From: Calamus simplicifolius
Taxonomy: Eukaryota; Streptophyta; Magnoliopsida; Arecales; Arecaceae
Assembly: GCA_900491605.1 (NCBI GenBank)
Contig: UESW01004352.1
Span: 664,280 to 728,279 of the forward strand
Length of the DNA stretch: 64,000 nucleotides
Direction of reading: 5' to 3'
Numbering within the stretch: position 1 is the stretch's first letter; every line of letters begins with the position of its first letter. Below, one piece after another: positions 22,891 to 35,664 of this stretch. The position numbers and the translations under genes were made by a program. Under the pieces are notes generated by a model that worked only from the letters and a program-made list of their open reading frames with translations, was not told the DNA's origin and searched no databases.

Positions 22891-25800
22891 TAGGAGTTGT
22901 TAGATGTATCTTGACCAGACCAAAGAGCAGGAAGACTGGCGTAGGACTAACATCCTACAAACTTTTATCAAAATAGGGAAGAAAGCATGCAAAATCATTA
23001 TAGATAGTGGGAGTTGTGTCAATGCAATTTTAACTAATACTGTTAAGAGTTTAGGATTACCCACTGCTTCCCATCCCAACCCTTATAAGGTTTCTGGATA
23101 GATTCCACTTCGATACCGGTCAAGTTTAGGTGCAATTCCAATCGTACCTAGAGAAAGTTTGGTGTGACATACTTCCAATGGGGTTAGTAGCATTATTCTT
23201 GGCAGACCTTGGTTATATGATCATGATGCTACTTTATTCGTCGATCTAATTCTTGTTCCTTTAATTTTAATGGAAAGAAGATAGTTATAAACCCTTTCAC
23301 CCAAAGACAACATTAAGAGAGGGTCTAGTAACTTGAAGGAAAAGAAACAGGGGTTGCATTTGATGAATGATAAAGACTTAAAAAAGAAAATTAATGAAGG
23401 TTCACCCATTTGGATCCTATCAACCCAAAAAATCCAGAACCAACCTCAGAAGGAACAATCCCAGGAAGTAAAAGAAATTTTAAGAGAGTTTCAAGATGTC
23501 TTCCCTGAAGATCTACCTGATCACCTTCCACCACTTAGGGATATCCAACATGCCATAAATTTAGTCCCTGGCGCTACATTACCGAATCTACCACATTATA
23601 GAATGAACCCTACTGAGCTGCTGAGTTACAAAAATAAGTTGGAGAACTCCTCCAAAAGGGCTTCATTAGGAAAAGTTTGAGTCCATATGTTGTACCCACA
23701 TTATTAACCCCTAAGAAAGATGACACTTGGAGGATGTGTATAGATAGCCGTGCCATTAATAAGATCACAACTAAGTATATATTTTCTATATCCCGTTTAG
23801 ATCACATGTTAGATATGATGGCCCATGCAATAATATTTTTAAAGATTGACCTTAAGAGTGGCTATCATCAGGTTAGAATTAGACCAGAGAATGAGTGAAA
23901 GACAACATTTAAGACTAAGAAGGGTCTTTATGAATGGGTAGTAATGCCTTTCGGACTGTCCAGCGCTCCTAGCATCTTTATGAGAATCATGAATCAAGTC
24001 TTATAGTTATTTATAGCAAAGTTTGTCGTGATTTACTTCGATGATATCTTGTATATAGCAGGACCCAGAAAGATCATTTAAACCATTTGAAGCAAGTCTG
24101 TTAGCTCTTAGGGAGAATAGTCTCTATGCAAACTTGAAAAAGTATGATTTTCTCATTAATAGAGTCATCTTCCTAGGTTTTGTTGTCACACCTGATGGAG
24201 TTTCTACTGACCCCGAGAAGATTAAGTCAATTAGAGTGGTCTGTGCCAAATAGTGTTCATGAAGTACGATGTTTTCATGGCCTAGCTACTTTATAGAAGA
24301 TTCATTCGAGGGTTTAGCACTGTAGTTGCACCAATCACGCATTGCATTAGGAAGGGCCATTTTGAATGGGCCAAAGCTGCTGATAGGGCCTTCCTAGACA
24401 TTAAGAAGAGAATGACACAAGCACCTATCTTAAGACTGCTTGATTTTCTAAGATTTTTGAGGTGGCTTGTGATGCCTCCGGAGTAGGTATTGGTTGAGTT
24501 TTAAGCCAATAGAATCATCCCATAACCTTTTTTAGTGAAAAGCTGAATGAGACTAAATTAAAACACTCCACCTATGATAAGAAACTTTATGCGGTAGTCT
24601 AGGCTTTAAGGTCTTGGAGGCATTACCTTTATCGCAGGAGTTTATCCTTTACTCTAATCATAAAGCACTCCGGTTCCTCAATTCTCAGAAAAAGACTGAA
24701 CCCTAGGTATGGTAAGTGGGTAGAGTACATTCAAGCATATACCTTTGTGTTGAAATATCGTGCTAGATTGAAAATCGTATAGCCGATGCCTTAAGTCGTC
24801 AATCCTTGTTTTTGACATTAGTCAGCACTGAAGTTATAGGATTGGATAGGTTGAAGGAAGAATACCCCAATTTTCCTGACTTTAGTGAAGTTCATCAAAC
24901 TCTATAACATGGACCATCTAGCTTATTTAGCGATTATACTCTACATGATGGTTTTCTTTTTAAGGACAATAAGCTATGTATCCCATGAACATCGATTAGA
25001 GATTTCTTAGTGTAAAAAATTCATGCCGAAGGATTGGCTGGCCACTTTGGAAGAAATAAGACCATATTAACCATTGAGGAGCAATTTTACTGGCCAAGCC
25101 TTAAAAGATATGTAGCCAATATTGTTGTCCAATGTAGGACGTGTGCTGTTACCAAACATCAAAGGCAAAACATCGGGTTATGCACTCCTTTACCTGTGCC
25201 TGAGTGTCCATGATAGAATCTTAGCATGGATTTTGTTTTAGGATTGCCCAAGACCCTTAGGAAACAGATTCAATCTTTGTAGTGGTCGACGAATTTTCAA
25301 AGATGGCCCATTTTATATCCTATTCCCAAACTTTTGATGCCTCTAAGGTAGCCAAGCTTTTTCTTGATCAAGTAGTCAAATTGCATGGGTTATCTAAGAC
25401 CATTATTTCTGACAGGGATGTCGTTTCACAAGTTACTTTTGAAAAATCCTTTGGCACCTACTAGGAACAAAACTGAACTTCTCAATTGCTTACCATCCCC
25501 AGACTGATGGACAGACTGAAGTAGTAAACAGAAGTCTAAGAAACTTATTGAGGTGTCTTGTAGAAGAAAGTCTAGGAAACTGGGATATGCTATTACCTCG
25601 TGCTGAATTTGCTTACAACAACTCAGTCAATAGGAATACTGGTAAATGTCCCTTTGAGATTGTCCATGGGTATAAACCTATGAAACCTATCAGCCTCATT
25701 CCATTATCCACTCATGCATGAATGTCTAAGTCCGTCAAGTCATATGCACAACATATTAAGGAATTGCATAAGAAGATTAGTAAGAAAATTTAAATGAGTC

Positions 25801-26141
25801 ATGAAGTCTATAAGCATATGGCCAATTCATGTAAACGAATGAAAGAATTCAATATAGGGGACTCTGTATTGGTTATACTTAGACCTGAAAGATTCTCGTT
25901 GGAAACTATGATGAAACTACGTGCTCGGGGAGCTGGACCTTTCAAAGTATTAAAGAGAGTTGGACCTAATGCATATGTATTAGAGTTACCACCAGATTAT
26001 GGCATTAGTTCAACATTTAATATTTCTTATATAAAAGAATACAAAGAGCCAGCATTAATTCCTAGTGAGCCTTTTGGACCTTACTTAGCCTTTGAGAGTG
26101 AAACCCTACCTGAGTGTCTACCAGCAATTCAGCCAGAGTAG
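22891..26141 (+). pseudogene. Ty3/gypsy pol: protease, RT, RNase H, integrase (broken)
   Basis: Domains in order: aspartic protease ('IIIDSGSCVNAIL', about 22995-23035); reverse transcriptase (about 23677-24060, with 'LKIDLKSGYHQ', 'MPFGL' and the catalytic YFDDIL at about 24031-24048); RNase H (about 24440-24800); integrase zinc-binding and core region (about 25010-25760, 'VVDEFSKMAHFI', 'HPQTDGQTEVVNRS'); and an integrase C-terminal tail (25794-26141). At least ten stops or frame changes are visible. After 26141 the sequence changes to a CACTA terminus, so the polypurine tract and 3' LTR are lost. Confidence 0.85.
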
Positions 26142-26146
26142 AGAGA

Positions 26147-27372
26147 TACTACAAGAAAAATTAATTTAGCGATGCCAAAATGCATCGCTAATGCATCGCT
26201 AAGTCCATTTAGCGACGTATTAGCAATGCATTTTGAGCGTCATTGTGAACTTCGTCACAAATAGCAATCCGTCGCAATGGCGTCGCTAAATAGCGATGTC
26301 TAGCGACGCAAAAATGCATCACTAATTTGCGACTAAACTGAAGTCGTCACAATTTAGCGATGCATTAGCACAAAAAAATGCATCACTAATTTATGACTAA
26401 ACTGAAGTCGTCATAATTTAGTGGCGCATTAGCGACTCCCGATTACTTCGCAATATTGCAACTAATTGGGTCGCAATATGCGACGCATTTAATTACGTCG
26501 CAATATTGCGATGCATTATGAGTCGCAATTGCATCGTAAAATTAATAATTAATTTTTTTAAAAATTTATTGCGACGAAAAAGTTTTATTGCAATAGCATC
26601 GCTAATTAATTTTTTTTATTAAATTTAAATACTATAAATTAAAACTCTTAATACAATTTCATTGCATTCAAATATTAATCGAAACATTATCACTAAATAT
26701 CCAAAAATATTGATCGAAACATTCATCATAAAAATTTTAATAATATATAAAAAATATATTAATAATTTAAAATTTTGATATACAAATATAAGTAGTAAAG
26801 AAAAAAATACATCAAGAATCTGAACTATCACGATCACGGGAAGGCTACGGAAGCTGGAATGAACCTTGTGATATGAGGCGAATCAAATCCTACATTTGAC
26901 GTATGCCTTTGAATTATAGAATCATATAATATGCAGCAATGAAGGAGATGCAATGGAGGAGTGCCGCCGATAGTGCAATGATGGATTCTATGAGAAAGTA
27001 CATTGAGTGGCTTACATCTATCGTACAGATGTTTGTTCCATATTAGGTAAATATATATATTAAATATATATTTTTATATTAAATCAATTATTTATATAAT
27101 ATATTATCATTGATAGTTTCACAAATTAAACATTTTTATTTTTTCTTATAGGCTCCTAGAGCATCAAATCCTTGTGGACAGAGTGACAACCTTCCTCCTG
27201 TAGATCATTGACCTTGCATTTTTTTATTTTATATCTTTCATTTGATGTATTTTTAAATTTTATTAAATTTTAAATTGTAACAAACTCTCTTAGTTGATTG
27301 TAATGAAATTTATATTTAAATTTTTAATTTTGATGTGAAGAATGTATGCAATGTGATTTTATATTTGTTATG
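26147..27372 (+). mobile_element. CACTA transposon relic, 5' end and ORF tail
   Basis: The left end TACTACAAGAAAAA (26147-26160) is one base from the plant CACTA consensus. It is followed by about 400 bp of subterminal repeats in both orientations, built on GCGACGCATTAG and GCATCGCTAAT. An AT-rich stretch follows, then exon-like sequence (about 26860-27040 and 27150-27209) whose frame ends '...WLTSIVQMFVPY' and, after an apparent intron, 'NPCGQSDNLPPVDH'. This looks like the C-terminal end of a CACTA-encoded protein, so the element is internally deleted. Its right end is cut by the Athila LTR at 27373. Confidence 0.7.
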
Positions 27373-27982
27373 TGATAAGTCTATTTATTATTCCAATTTA
27401 ATCATTAAAATAAATATTAATTACCTTAAATTTATTAAAATTGATACTTTTTATGGATGGTTGCAAAAAAGGAGCTTATAGATGAAAAGAGCTCAATTTT
27501 TGGAGTCCAATAATGTAGACAACACTCAAATCTCTATTTGCTCGAAAAGGAAGAAAGAGATGATTTCACGTGATTCTAGGTGTAAACTAAGGCAGGTAAT
27601 ATGAAATGGATAGTTGAAGAGTTTTCTTATAATCTAAATAATCTTAAGCCCGATTGACTCCAACTTTGACTAGGAGGAATTCCTAGACAAGCTCTATAAA
27701 AGGAGGATCTTAGGCAGTAGTTAGAGAGAAAAAGTTTTTCTTTAAAGTTCTTTTTATTTTTCTTTTATTTAGATCATTGTATTTAGGCCTGAAAGAGAAG
27801 AATTATGGAGGGGATGCTGGCAGCAGCAATGCACGGCTAGATTCCTTCAACTTGGGATGATGATGAAGCCTGTAATTAGGTTCTATCTTTCTTTTTGTTC
27901 TTGATTTTTATGCAATAAAAATATGCTCTTCTTTCATATATCTTTTAAGTTATTTTTCTGATCGAGGTTTTGATTTGACATA
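27373..27982 (+). repeat. Athila-type 5' LTR, first part
   Basis: Matches the 3' LTR at 46436-47040 almost base for base in long blocks (e.g. 'GGAGCTTATAGATGAAAAGA', 'GGGGATGCTGGCAG', 'GATCGAGGTTTTGATTTG'). It holds a promoter-like CTATAAAAGGAGG at about 27694. It is interrupted at 27982 by a CACTA element and resumes at 39669. Confidence 0.85.
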
Positions 27983-29026
27983 CACTACAACGAAAAAGAA
28001 TGGTAGCAACTTTTTTTTCCCAATGCTAACCCTTAGCGTTGGGAATTTTTGCATGCTGCCAACGCTTCCAAGAAGCATCGGTAGATGAAAATTTTAACAT
28101 GCGGTTGCCGATGCTAAAAAGAGTCGGTATCCCATATAATTTGGATATCGACACTTTTTACATCTGGTGTTTGAAACGAGGGCGGACTTGGTCTGGGATT
28201 GGGCTTTTATCAGCTTTCGTCCGCCCTTCTTTGGGTAAGGAATCACTTTTCTGTGGGCAATTTTAAGTCAGCCCTTCTTTTCTCGATGTTTTTGTGGAGG
28301 AATTTGGGAGATGAAGTAACTTTTTTTTTTCTCTTTTCTTTGGGTTTGGGGGATTTGGTGGGTGAAGATCCGTTGCAGGGGGACTTTTCGGAAGTGATAG
28401 AGGAGTATTTTTGCAGCATGGGAACATGAAATCACCTTCAATCGCAGAGGAACTCTTCTTGCTGGTAACTCCCGATCTCATTCTCTCTTTTCATTGTTTA
28501 GTTGCTAACTGTTATCCTCTTCCCCTTGTGATTCGAAAATTAAAGTAAAAAATTAATTTTGTTATGTTGGCCTGAGTCCTTCAGGATCTAATTGAGAATG
28601 CTGGATATCTCCTGGAACAAAAGGAATTTTTTGCCTGCATCTAGGATGGTAGATTGGAGCTTCCTTAGTTGCAGGACTTCTCTAACACTCGAAGCTCTAT
28701 CGTCGGTGAAGTAGAAAGTTCAGAAAAACATCGTGCTCTTTTCCTCTATTTCATTTTCAATGCTATGTTTCATAACAATTTCTTCAATTCCAGTTGATAG
28801 GGTGGGAGATTTTCTAATTAAAGAGTAGGGGAGGATCATTGGAGCGAGCCGAGCCTTCGAGAAAGTTCAGATCATTGCCGGCGGAGGGGAATCACTGCCA
28901 CCTGCCGCCATGATGGCCGACAATGAGGAGACACGAGGGAGAGGAGTCAGCTTGGGAGAAGAAGATAGTCTTCTTCCCTTACTTTGGCGGGGTCCGACGT
29001 AGGAGGCCACCAGACTTAGTGGCGTG

Positions 29027-30424
29027 TGTTGACCCAATTGAGGATTTTGATGATTAACAAAACTAATTGAGTATAACATTTGATGTTACTAATGATTTTG
29101 ATTAAGTTTTTCAGATTATAAGTCTAATTGATGATCAAAATCAAGAAGGAAAATCAAGTTCTGGTTTGAAACTAATGTCAAGGTAAGACTGCAGACATTA
29201 GAGTCAACATATGGAATTGCAGAGCCGACTCCGAAAAATGGCACAGACTTAGAGTCGACTCCGGGACTGTGAGAGGCGACTCTATCAGAAACAACAGAAC
29301 ATTGGATTTTTGGCCATGACTTAGAGTCGACTCCCGGACTGCTAGAGTCGACTCCAGAAGAATTTTGTGTCGACCCCAGAAAAGTCAGAGACGACTCCAG
29401 ATCGAGCGGATTAAATTATTTCGAGTTAGAGCCGACTCCAGAAAAGCCAGAGCCGACTCCAGAATGTTAGACACGACTTCAGAACTGTCAGAACGACTCT
29501 AAACTTTAACATTATCAATTTTAATCCCAACGGCTATTGTTATTTATGGATCTAATCCTTTTTCATTTGCTTCTAACGGATAGTTTTGCACTATTTATGG
29601 ATTAATCGAATCTATAAGAAGAGGGGTGATTGCATCCCAAAATAAGAGAGGAAAAACAAGAAAGAGGCAAAAAGAAAAGAATAGAGAAAATCCTTGAAAT
29701 CCATCAGAAAAGAAAAGAGGGAAAACCTGTAAGGAAAGATCATACTCATTCCCCAAGAGAAGAGAAAGAGATTCCAAGCCTTTGCTGTTCTACTTACAAG
29801 AAATCTCAAAAGAAGGAAGAAGCCCTAGTTTTTCCAATCTTCTGAACCTCAAGAGCATATTCAAAGGAAGATCCATTCAAAGGAAGAGAAGGAAGAAGCC
29901 ACCAAGATCTTCGAATCAGGCTTTGGTTCCTAATCTCTATTTATTGTTTTATTATTGTATATTTGCTCATTGAAGGAGCAGTTTGCTTTTATAAAATCAA
30001 AATACTGTTTGCTGGGTCAATCTGATGATTGATTCAGCTGAGGCTATTAGCCTTGTGCAAGCGTTAGCTTGTGGTTTTAGGTTTTGTGCTGGTGAGCCTT
30101 GAAAACCAGCTGGGTTCGTTGTGCACCCGGAAAAACAACAAGTTTGAGTTGTGAACTTGCAAAACAACTCTGCTGTAATCAGTTTGATTATAGTGTGGAC
30201 CCAAGAGGTACTTGGGAGTGGACGTAGGTGTAGGTACACCGACCACTATAAAATCTATTGTATTTCCGTGATTGTCTCTTTATCTTCAACTCTTCATTTA
30301 TAAGTTGCTTAGTTTTAAATCTGTGAATCTAAGTTTTTATTTCCGCTGGGGTTATCTATTCAAAGAGTTAAATTTTTGAAAAACTCAATTCACCCCCCCT
30401 CTTGGGTTGCTATCTGGACCAACA
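29027..30424 (+). repeat. SIRE-type copia 5' LTR
   Basis: TGTTGACCC...GACCAACA, 1398 bp. It contains a minisatellite of AGAGTCGACTCC/AGAGCCGACTCC words (about 29195-29500) and a CTATTTATGGA promoter-like segment. It is near-identical to 37669-39068 and, in reverse, related to 42458-43859. Confidence 0.92.
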
Positions 30425-30425
30425 A

Positions 30426-30438
30426 TTGGTATCAGAGC
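30426..30438 (+). promoter_or_regulatory. Primer-binding site, tRNA-iMet
   Basis: TTGGTATCAGAGC directly after the 5' LTR, an exact match to the common plant copia site complementary to initiator-methionine tRNA. Confidence 0.88.
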
Positions 30439-30484
30439 TAGTGCTCATTTGATTTGATCTAACGATCAAGAGTCAAAGATCCAC

Positions 30485-31667
30485 ATGGCAACTCAAGCTG
30501 GTTCATCTTTTTTCGAAGGTCAATCTACTAATAGACCACCCTTATTTAATGGTTCTAACTATGGTTATTGGAAAGCTAGAATGAAAATATTCATTCAAGC
30601 ACTTGACTATGATCTATGGAGTATTATAGTCAATGGACCACACACACCCACTGCTAGAGTTAATGGCATGGAGATTCCTAAACCGGAAACGGAATGGGAT
30701 GAACATGATAGAAAATTGGCACAACTCAATGCCAAAGCAATGAATGTTTTATACTGCTCATTAGATGCAAATGAATTCAATCGCATATCTATTTGCATTT
30801 CTGCTAAGGAAATCTGGGATAGACTTGAAGTTACCCATGAGGGAACAAATCAAGTCAAGGAATCCAAGATTAACATGCTAGTTCATAAATATGAATTATT
30901 TAAAATGGATGCATGTGAATCTATTGCTGATATGTTTACAAGATTTACTGACATAGTTAATGGTTTAAAAAGTCTTGGTAAATCTTATGATAATTCTGAT
31001 CTTGTGAGAAAGGTCTTGCGTTCCTTACCTAGGACTTGGGAAGCTAAGGTAACAGCAATACAAGAAGCAAAGGATCTAAGTACACTACCCCTGGAAGAAC
31101 TGTTGGGATCCTTAATGACTCATGAGCTTCAAATCAAGCAACATGTTGATGATGATGAGTCAAAGAAGAAGAGAACTATGGCTCTTAAGATTTCTGAATA
31201 TATGAAAGAGCCTCATGAATCCAAAGATGAAAGTGATGATGAGGACATGGCACTCATCACAAGAAAATTTAAAAGATTCATGAAGAAGAAGAAGTTTGAA
31301 AAGAAAAAGCCCTTTGCAAGAAAAGATGAGGACAAGGGCAAAGAAAAGGAATTATTTGCTTTGAATGCAAGAAGCCGGGTCACTTTAAATCGAATGCCCT
31401 CAACTAAAGAAAGGCACCCGGAGATTCAAAAAGAAGGCAATGATGGCCACATGGAGCGATTCGGAAAGTACAAGTTCCGAAGAAGAAGAAAAAAATGAAA
31501 TGGCCAATCTATGCTTCATGGCGGACAACGATGAGGTAAGTCCGAGTTTTCTTGATGACTTCACTTTTGATGAATTACATAGTGCTTTTTATGAATTAAT
31601 GGATGATTTTGCAAACCTAAGTTCAAAGAACAAAGATTTGAAAACTCAAATGCAAAACTATCATTAG
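30485..31667 (+). pseudogene. SIRE-type copia gag (frameshifted)
   Basis: The first frame (337 codons from 30485) shows copia gag: 'RPPLFNGSNYGYWKARMKIF' near the N-terminus, then the UBN2-type helical region ('AKEIWDRLEVTHEGT', 'LLGSLMTHELQIKQH'). A basic linker follows. The CX2C..H zinc-knuckle region lies at about 31356-31400 but is reached only after a frame change. A further frame change leads to the acidic stretch 31440-31667 ('SESTSSEEEEKNEMANLCFM'). These breaks mean no full-length gag can be made from this copy. Confidence 0.85.
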
Positions 31668-31719
31668 AAAATGAAAAGCATGTTATTGATAAAGAACTTT
31701 TGATAAAAGAAAAGAAAGT

Positions 31720-32139
31720 TTGAAAAATGAAGTTGATAGACTTAAGCCTATAGTTGATAAATTTACTCTAAGCTCTATCAAACTTAATATGATTTTGAAA
31801 AATCAAAAGGCTGTTTTTGATAAAGCTGGATTAGGATATAATCCACTTAAAAAGCAAAAATCATTGAAAAACATTTTTGTACATGCTGAAAAATCATTAA
31901 ACATTACTTGTTTTAAATGTGAAGACAAAGGACATAAATCATATATGTGTAAATCTTCACATAAAAAGATGATTTGGGTTCCCAAAGGAACTATTTTAAT
32001 GCTTCTAACCATGAAGGACCCAAGAAGGCTTGGGTACCTAAAATTAAGACATAAATGTTTTGCAGGAGTGTCTTGCAGCCATCAGACTGAAAAGAAAATG
32101 GTACCTGAACAGTGGTTGCTCAAGACACATAATGGGTGA
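31720..32139 (+). pseudogene. SIRE-type gag-pol linker with second zinc knuckle
   Basis: Continues the frame set of the copia polyprotein: a helical, lysine-rich segment, then a CX2CX4HX4C knuckle ('CFKCEDKGHKSYMC', about 31910-31950) and a linker leading to the protease. A stop just before 31720 and a frame change near 32090 disconnect it from its neighbours. Confidence 0.75.
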
Positions 32140-35100
32140 TAAAGATCAATTCATCACCTTGAATCAAAAAGATGTGGAGTAGTTACTTTTGGTGATAATG
32201 GTCAAGGCCATATCATGGGCATTGGTAAGATTCAAATTACTCCATCTACTCATATTGATAATGTTTTATATGTTGATGGACTTAAACATAATCTAATAGT
32301 ATTAGCCAACTGTGTGACAAAGGTTTCAAGGTTTCTTTGAAGCTTCTGTTTGCACTGTTACTAATCCCATTGATAATAGCATTATTCTTGTTGGTAAACG
32401 CTATGGCAATGTGTACTTAATTGATTTGAGTAATTTATCTCCAAGTAATCATTGCTTAGTTGTTGATAATGCTAAAATGAATGAGATTGGTTGGCTGTGG
32501 CATCATAGTTTAGGTCATGCAAGCACACACCTAATTTCCAAATTATTAAAAATGGATTTAGTTAAAGGTATTCCTAGTCTAAATTTTGAAAATAATTGAA
32601 TATGTGATGCATGTCAATTTGAAAAAAGACAAGAACTTCTTTCAAATCTAAGAATGTTGTTTCAACTACTAGGCCACTAGAGCTACTACACATGGACCTT
32701 TTTGGACCTACTAGAACCACAAGTCTAGGAGGAAAGAAATATGGTCTAGTGATAGTAGATGATTACTCTAGATTCACTTGGGTAATATTTTTGGCTCACA
32801 AAGATGAGACTTTCTCAATATTCATGAAATTTGTTAAGAAAGTCACTAATGAGAAAAACACTACCATAGTGTCTATTAGAAGTGATCATGGAACTGAATT
32901 TAAAAATCACTTATTTGAAAATTTTGTTTTGAAAAAGGCATACATCATAACTTCTCTGCACCTAGAACACCACAGCAAAATGGAGTTGTAGAAAGGAAGA
33001 ATAGGACTTTAGAAGACATGGCCCGTACCATGCTATGTGAAAGCCAACTTCCAAAATATTTTTGGGCGGAAGCTATAAACACAGCTTGTTACATTCTAAA
33101 TAGAGCCCTAATTAGACCTATCCTTAAGAAAACTCCCTATGAACTTTGGATCAATAGGAAACCAAATTTAAGTTATTTTCATGCATTTGGTTGTAGATGT
33201 TTTATTCATAACAATGGTAAGGATAATCTTGGGAAGTTTGACGCAAAGTCTGATGAAGGTATCTTCCTAGGATATTCTACATCTAGCAAAGCATATAGAG
33301 TATTTAATAAGAAAAGCTTAGTTGTAGAAGAATCTATTCATATAGTGTTTGATGAGTCTTTAGCATCAAGTTCAGATAAAATTGATGATGAGGAAGATAC
33401 ATCTTTGATTGAAAGATATTGAAAAATTAAATGTATCTTCAGATCAAGAACCTGAAGTTAAGGATGATGACTCACCTAAGGATGATGGTATTGATACTGT
33501 TCAAAATGATCAAGATCTACCTAGAGATTGGAGATATGCTTATGGTCATCCTAAAGACCTAATCATAGGTGATCCATCTCAAGGTGTAAGGACTAGATCA
33601 TCAATGAGAGATATCAATAATCATCTTGCATTTGTATCTCATATAGAACCTAAGACTATAGAGAAGCCGAGAAAGATAGTTATTGGATGTTAGCAATGCA
33701 GGAAGAATTAAACCAATTCACTAGAAATCAAGTTTGGACCCTAGTTGAAAGACCTAAAAATCACCCAATAATAGGATCTAAATGGGTATTTAGAAATAAA
33801 TTAGATGAAAATGACATAGTAATTAGAAACAAAGCTAGACTAGTTGCAAAAGGATATAATCAAGAAGAAGGTATAGATTTTGATGAAACTTTTGCACCTG
33901 TTGCTAGATTAGAAGCCATTAGGCTACTACTTGCATTTGCATGTCATATGAATTTCAACTTATTTCAAATGGATGTTAAAAGTGCATTTCTAAATGGTTT
34001 TATAAATGAGGAAGTTATGTTGAACAACCTCCTGGTTTTGAAGATCATGAATTTTCAAACCACGTCTTCAAATTACACAAAGCACTTTATGGTTTAAAGC
34101 AAGCACCTAGAGCTTGGTATGATAGATTAAGTAAATTTTTAATTGAAAATGACTTTTCTAGAGGAAATGTTGATAAAACATTGTTTTTAAAAAGAAAAGG
34201 AAAGGATTTATTAATCGTTCAAATTTATGTTGATGACATTATATTTGGTGCTACTAACAATCTCCTTTGTCAAGAATTTGCTAAGCTAATGCAGGGAGAA
34301 TTCGAGATGAGCATGATGGGAGAACTAAACTTCTTCCTTGGACTTCAAATCAAACAAGAGAAAGCGGAATTTTCATTAACCAAACAAAGTATACAAAGGA
34401 AATACTCAAGAAATTTGGTATGGAATCTGCTAAACCTCTTGGTACGCCAATGAGTCCCTCATGCAAGCTGGACAAGGATGAAGTAGGTAAGAAAGTAGAT
34501 CAGAAGCATTACAGAGGTATGATTGGATCACTTCTTTATCTAACTGCAAGTAGGCCAGATATCATATTTTCTGTCTGCTTATGTGCAAGATATCAATCTA
34601 ATCCTAAAGAATCACATTTACTTGCTGTTAAAAGAATCTTTAGATACTTAAATGGAACTAAAAATGTAGGATTATGGTATTCTAGAGACTCAACCTTAAA
34701 ATTGATTGCTTATTCTGATTCTGACTATGCTGGTTGTAAGTTAGATAGAAAGAGTACAAGTGGGGTATGCCAACTTTTAGGAAGTAACTTAATCTCTTGG
34801 TTTAGCAAGAAGCAAAATTCGGTTGCATTATCCACTGCTGAGGCAGAGTATGTTGCAGCTGGAAGTTGCTGTGCTCAAATCCTTTGGATTAAGCGACAAC
34901 TTGAAGATTATGGTATCACACTTGATAAAATACCTATTAAATGTGATAATACTAGTGCTATCAATCTAACTAAAAATCCAATTCAACATTCAAGAACTAA
35001 ACACATTGAAATTAGACATCACTTTATTAGAGAACATGTAACTAACAAAGATGTTTGTCTTGAATATGTTAATACGAATGATCAATTAGCTGATATCTTT

Positions 35101-35178
35101 ACCAAACCTTTGAGTGAGGAGAGATTTTGCTATCTTAGAGGAGAATTAGGAGTTTGTGATCCTTTAGAATTTTTCTGA
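32090..35178 (+). pseudogene. SIRE-type copia pol: protease, integrase, RT, RNase H (frameshifted)
   Basis: Order seen: protease remnant (about 32100-32400); GAG-pre-integrase ('WLWHHSLGHAST', 32490-32525); integrase core ('MDLFGPTRTTSLGGKKYGLV', 32692-32751, to about 33420); reverse transcriptase from 33687 ('GSKWVFRNKLDENDIVIRNK', 'LFQMDVKSAFLNG', catalytic YVDDI at about 34208-34222); RNase H 34420-35178 ('TAEAEYVAAGSCCAQILWIK', ending 'GVCDPLEFF'). At least five stops or frame changes separate these blocks. Sequence is otherwise well preserved. Confidence 0.9.
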
Positions 35179-35664
35179 AACTATTAAGGACAACAACTAT
35201 CTAGACTTCAATAATTTCTTGAAAATCCTCTATGTCCAATAAGGAAATTATCTAGAAAGTTGATTTATTGTTTCCCAATTGTTAAGAACACTTATCTAGA
35301 GTTTGATGATTAACTTGATCAGTTTCAGATCCTTGAAATTGAATTTTTCATTGAAACTATTGTGGAGTTGACACCTTCAGTTTGTGGAGTCGACACCTTC
35401 TTATTTTGATGTTCTGTCTGGGCAATTAGAGCCGACTCTGGCTTCTGTAGAGCCGACTCTAATTCGGGCGCTGACAGATTCTCTGGTTCGGAGCCGACAC
35501 CTCATTTTCGGGAGTCGACTCTAAGTGAACTAGGTCAAAATAAAAAGGGCGGAGTCGACCCCAAACGATTTCTATCGTCTTCTAAATATTTTCAAGCCGT
35601 TCCAAACTAATTCCAAACCCTCCAAACCCTCAAAACCTTTGATTACTCAGTCCAATCGAATCCA

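Larger units (their letters stand above)
18230..26146 (+). mobile_element. Decayed Ty3/gypsy retrotransposon (chromovirus-like)
   Basis: The element runs from a 5' LTR (about 18230-19364), a methionine-tRNA primer-binding site, a long leader, gag and pol to the C-terminal integrase tail. Its 3' end is cut at 26146, where a CACTA terminus begins, so there is no 3' LTR. The order protease, RT, RNase H, integrase is that of Ty3/gypsy. The integrase tail phrases 'GAGPFKVLKRVGPNAY' and 'FNISYI' resemble CRM/Reina-type chromoviruses, but I cannot fix the lineage. A solo LTR interrupts the leader at 20458-21671. Confidence 0.8.

Noticed and set aside
28039..28481. Open frames on both strands near the left end of the CACTA
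   Set aside because: Short, overlapping, without recognisable domains, and in subterminal repeat sequence.
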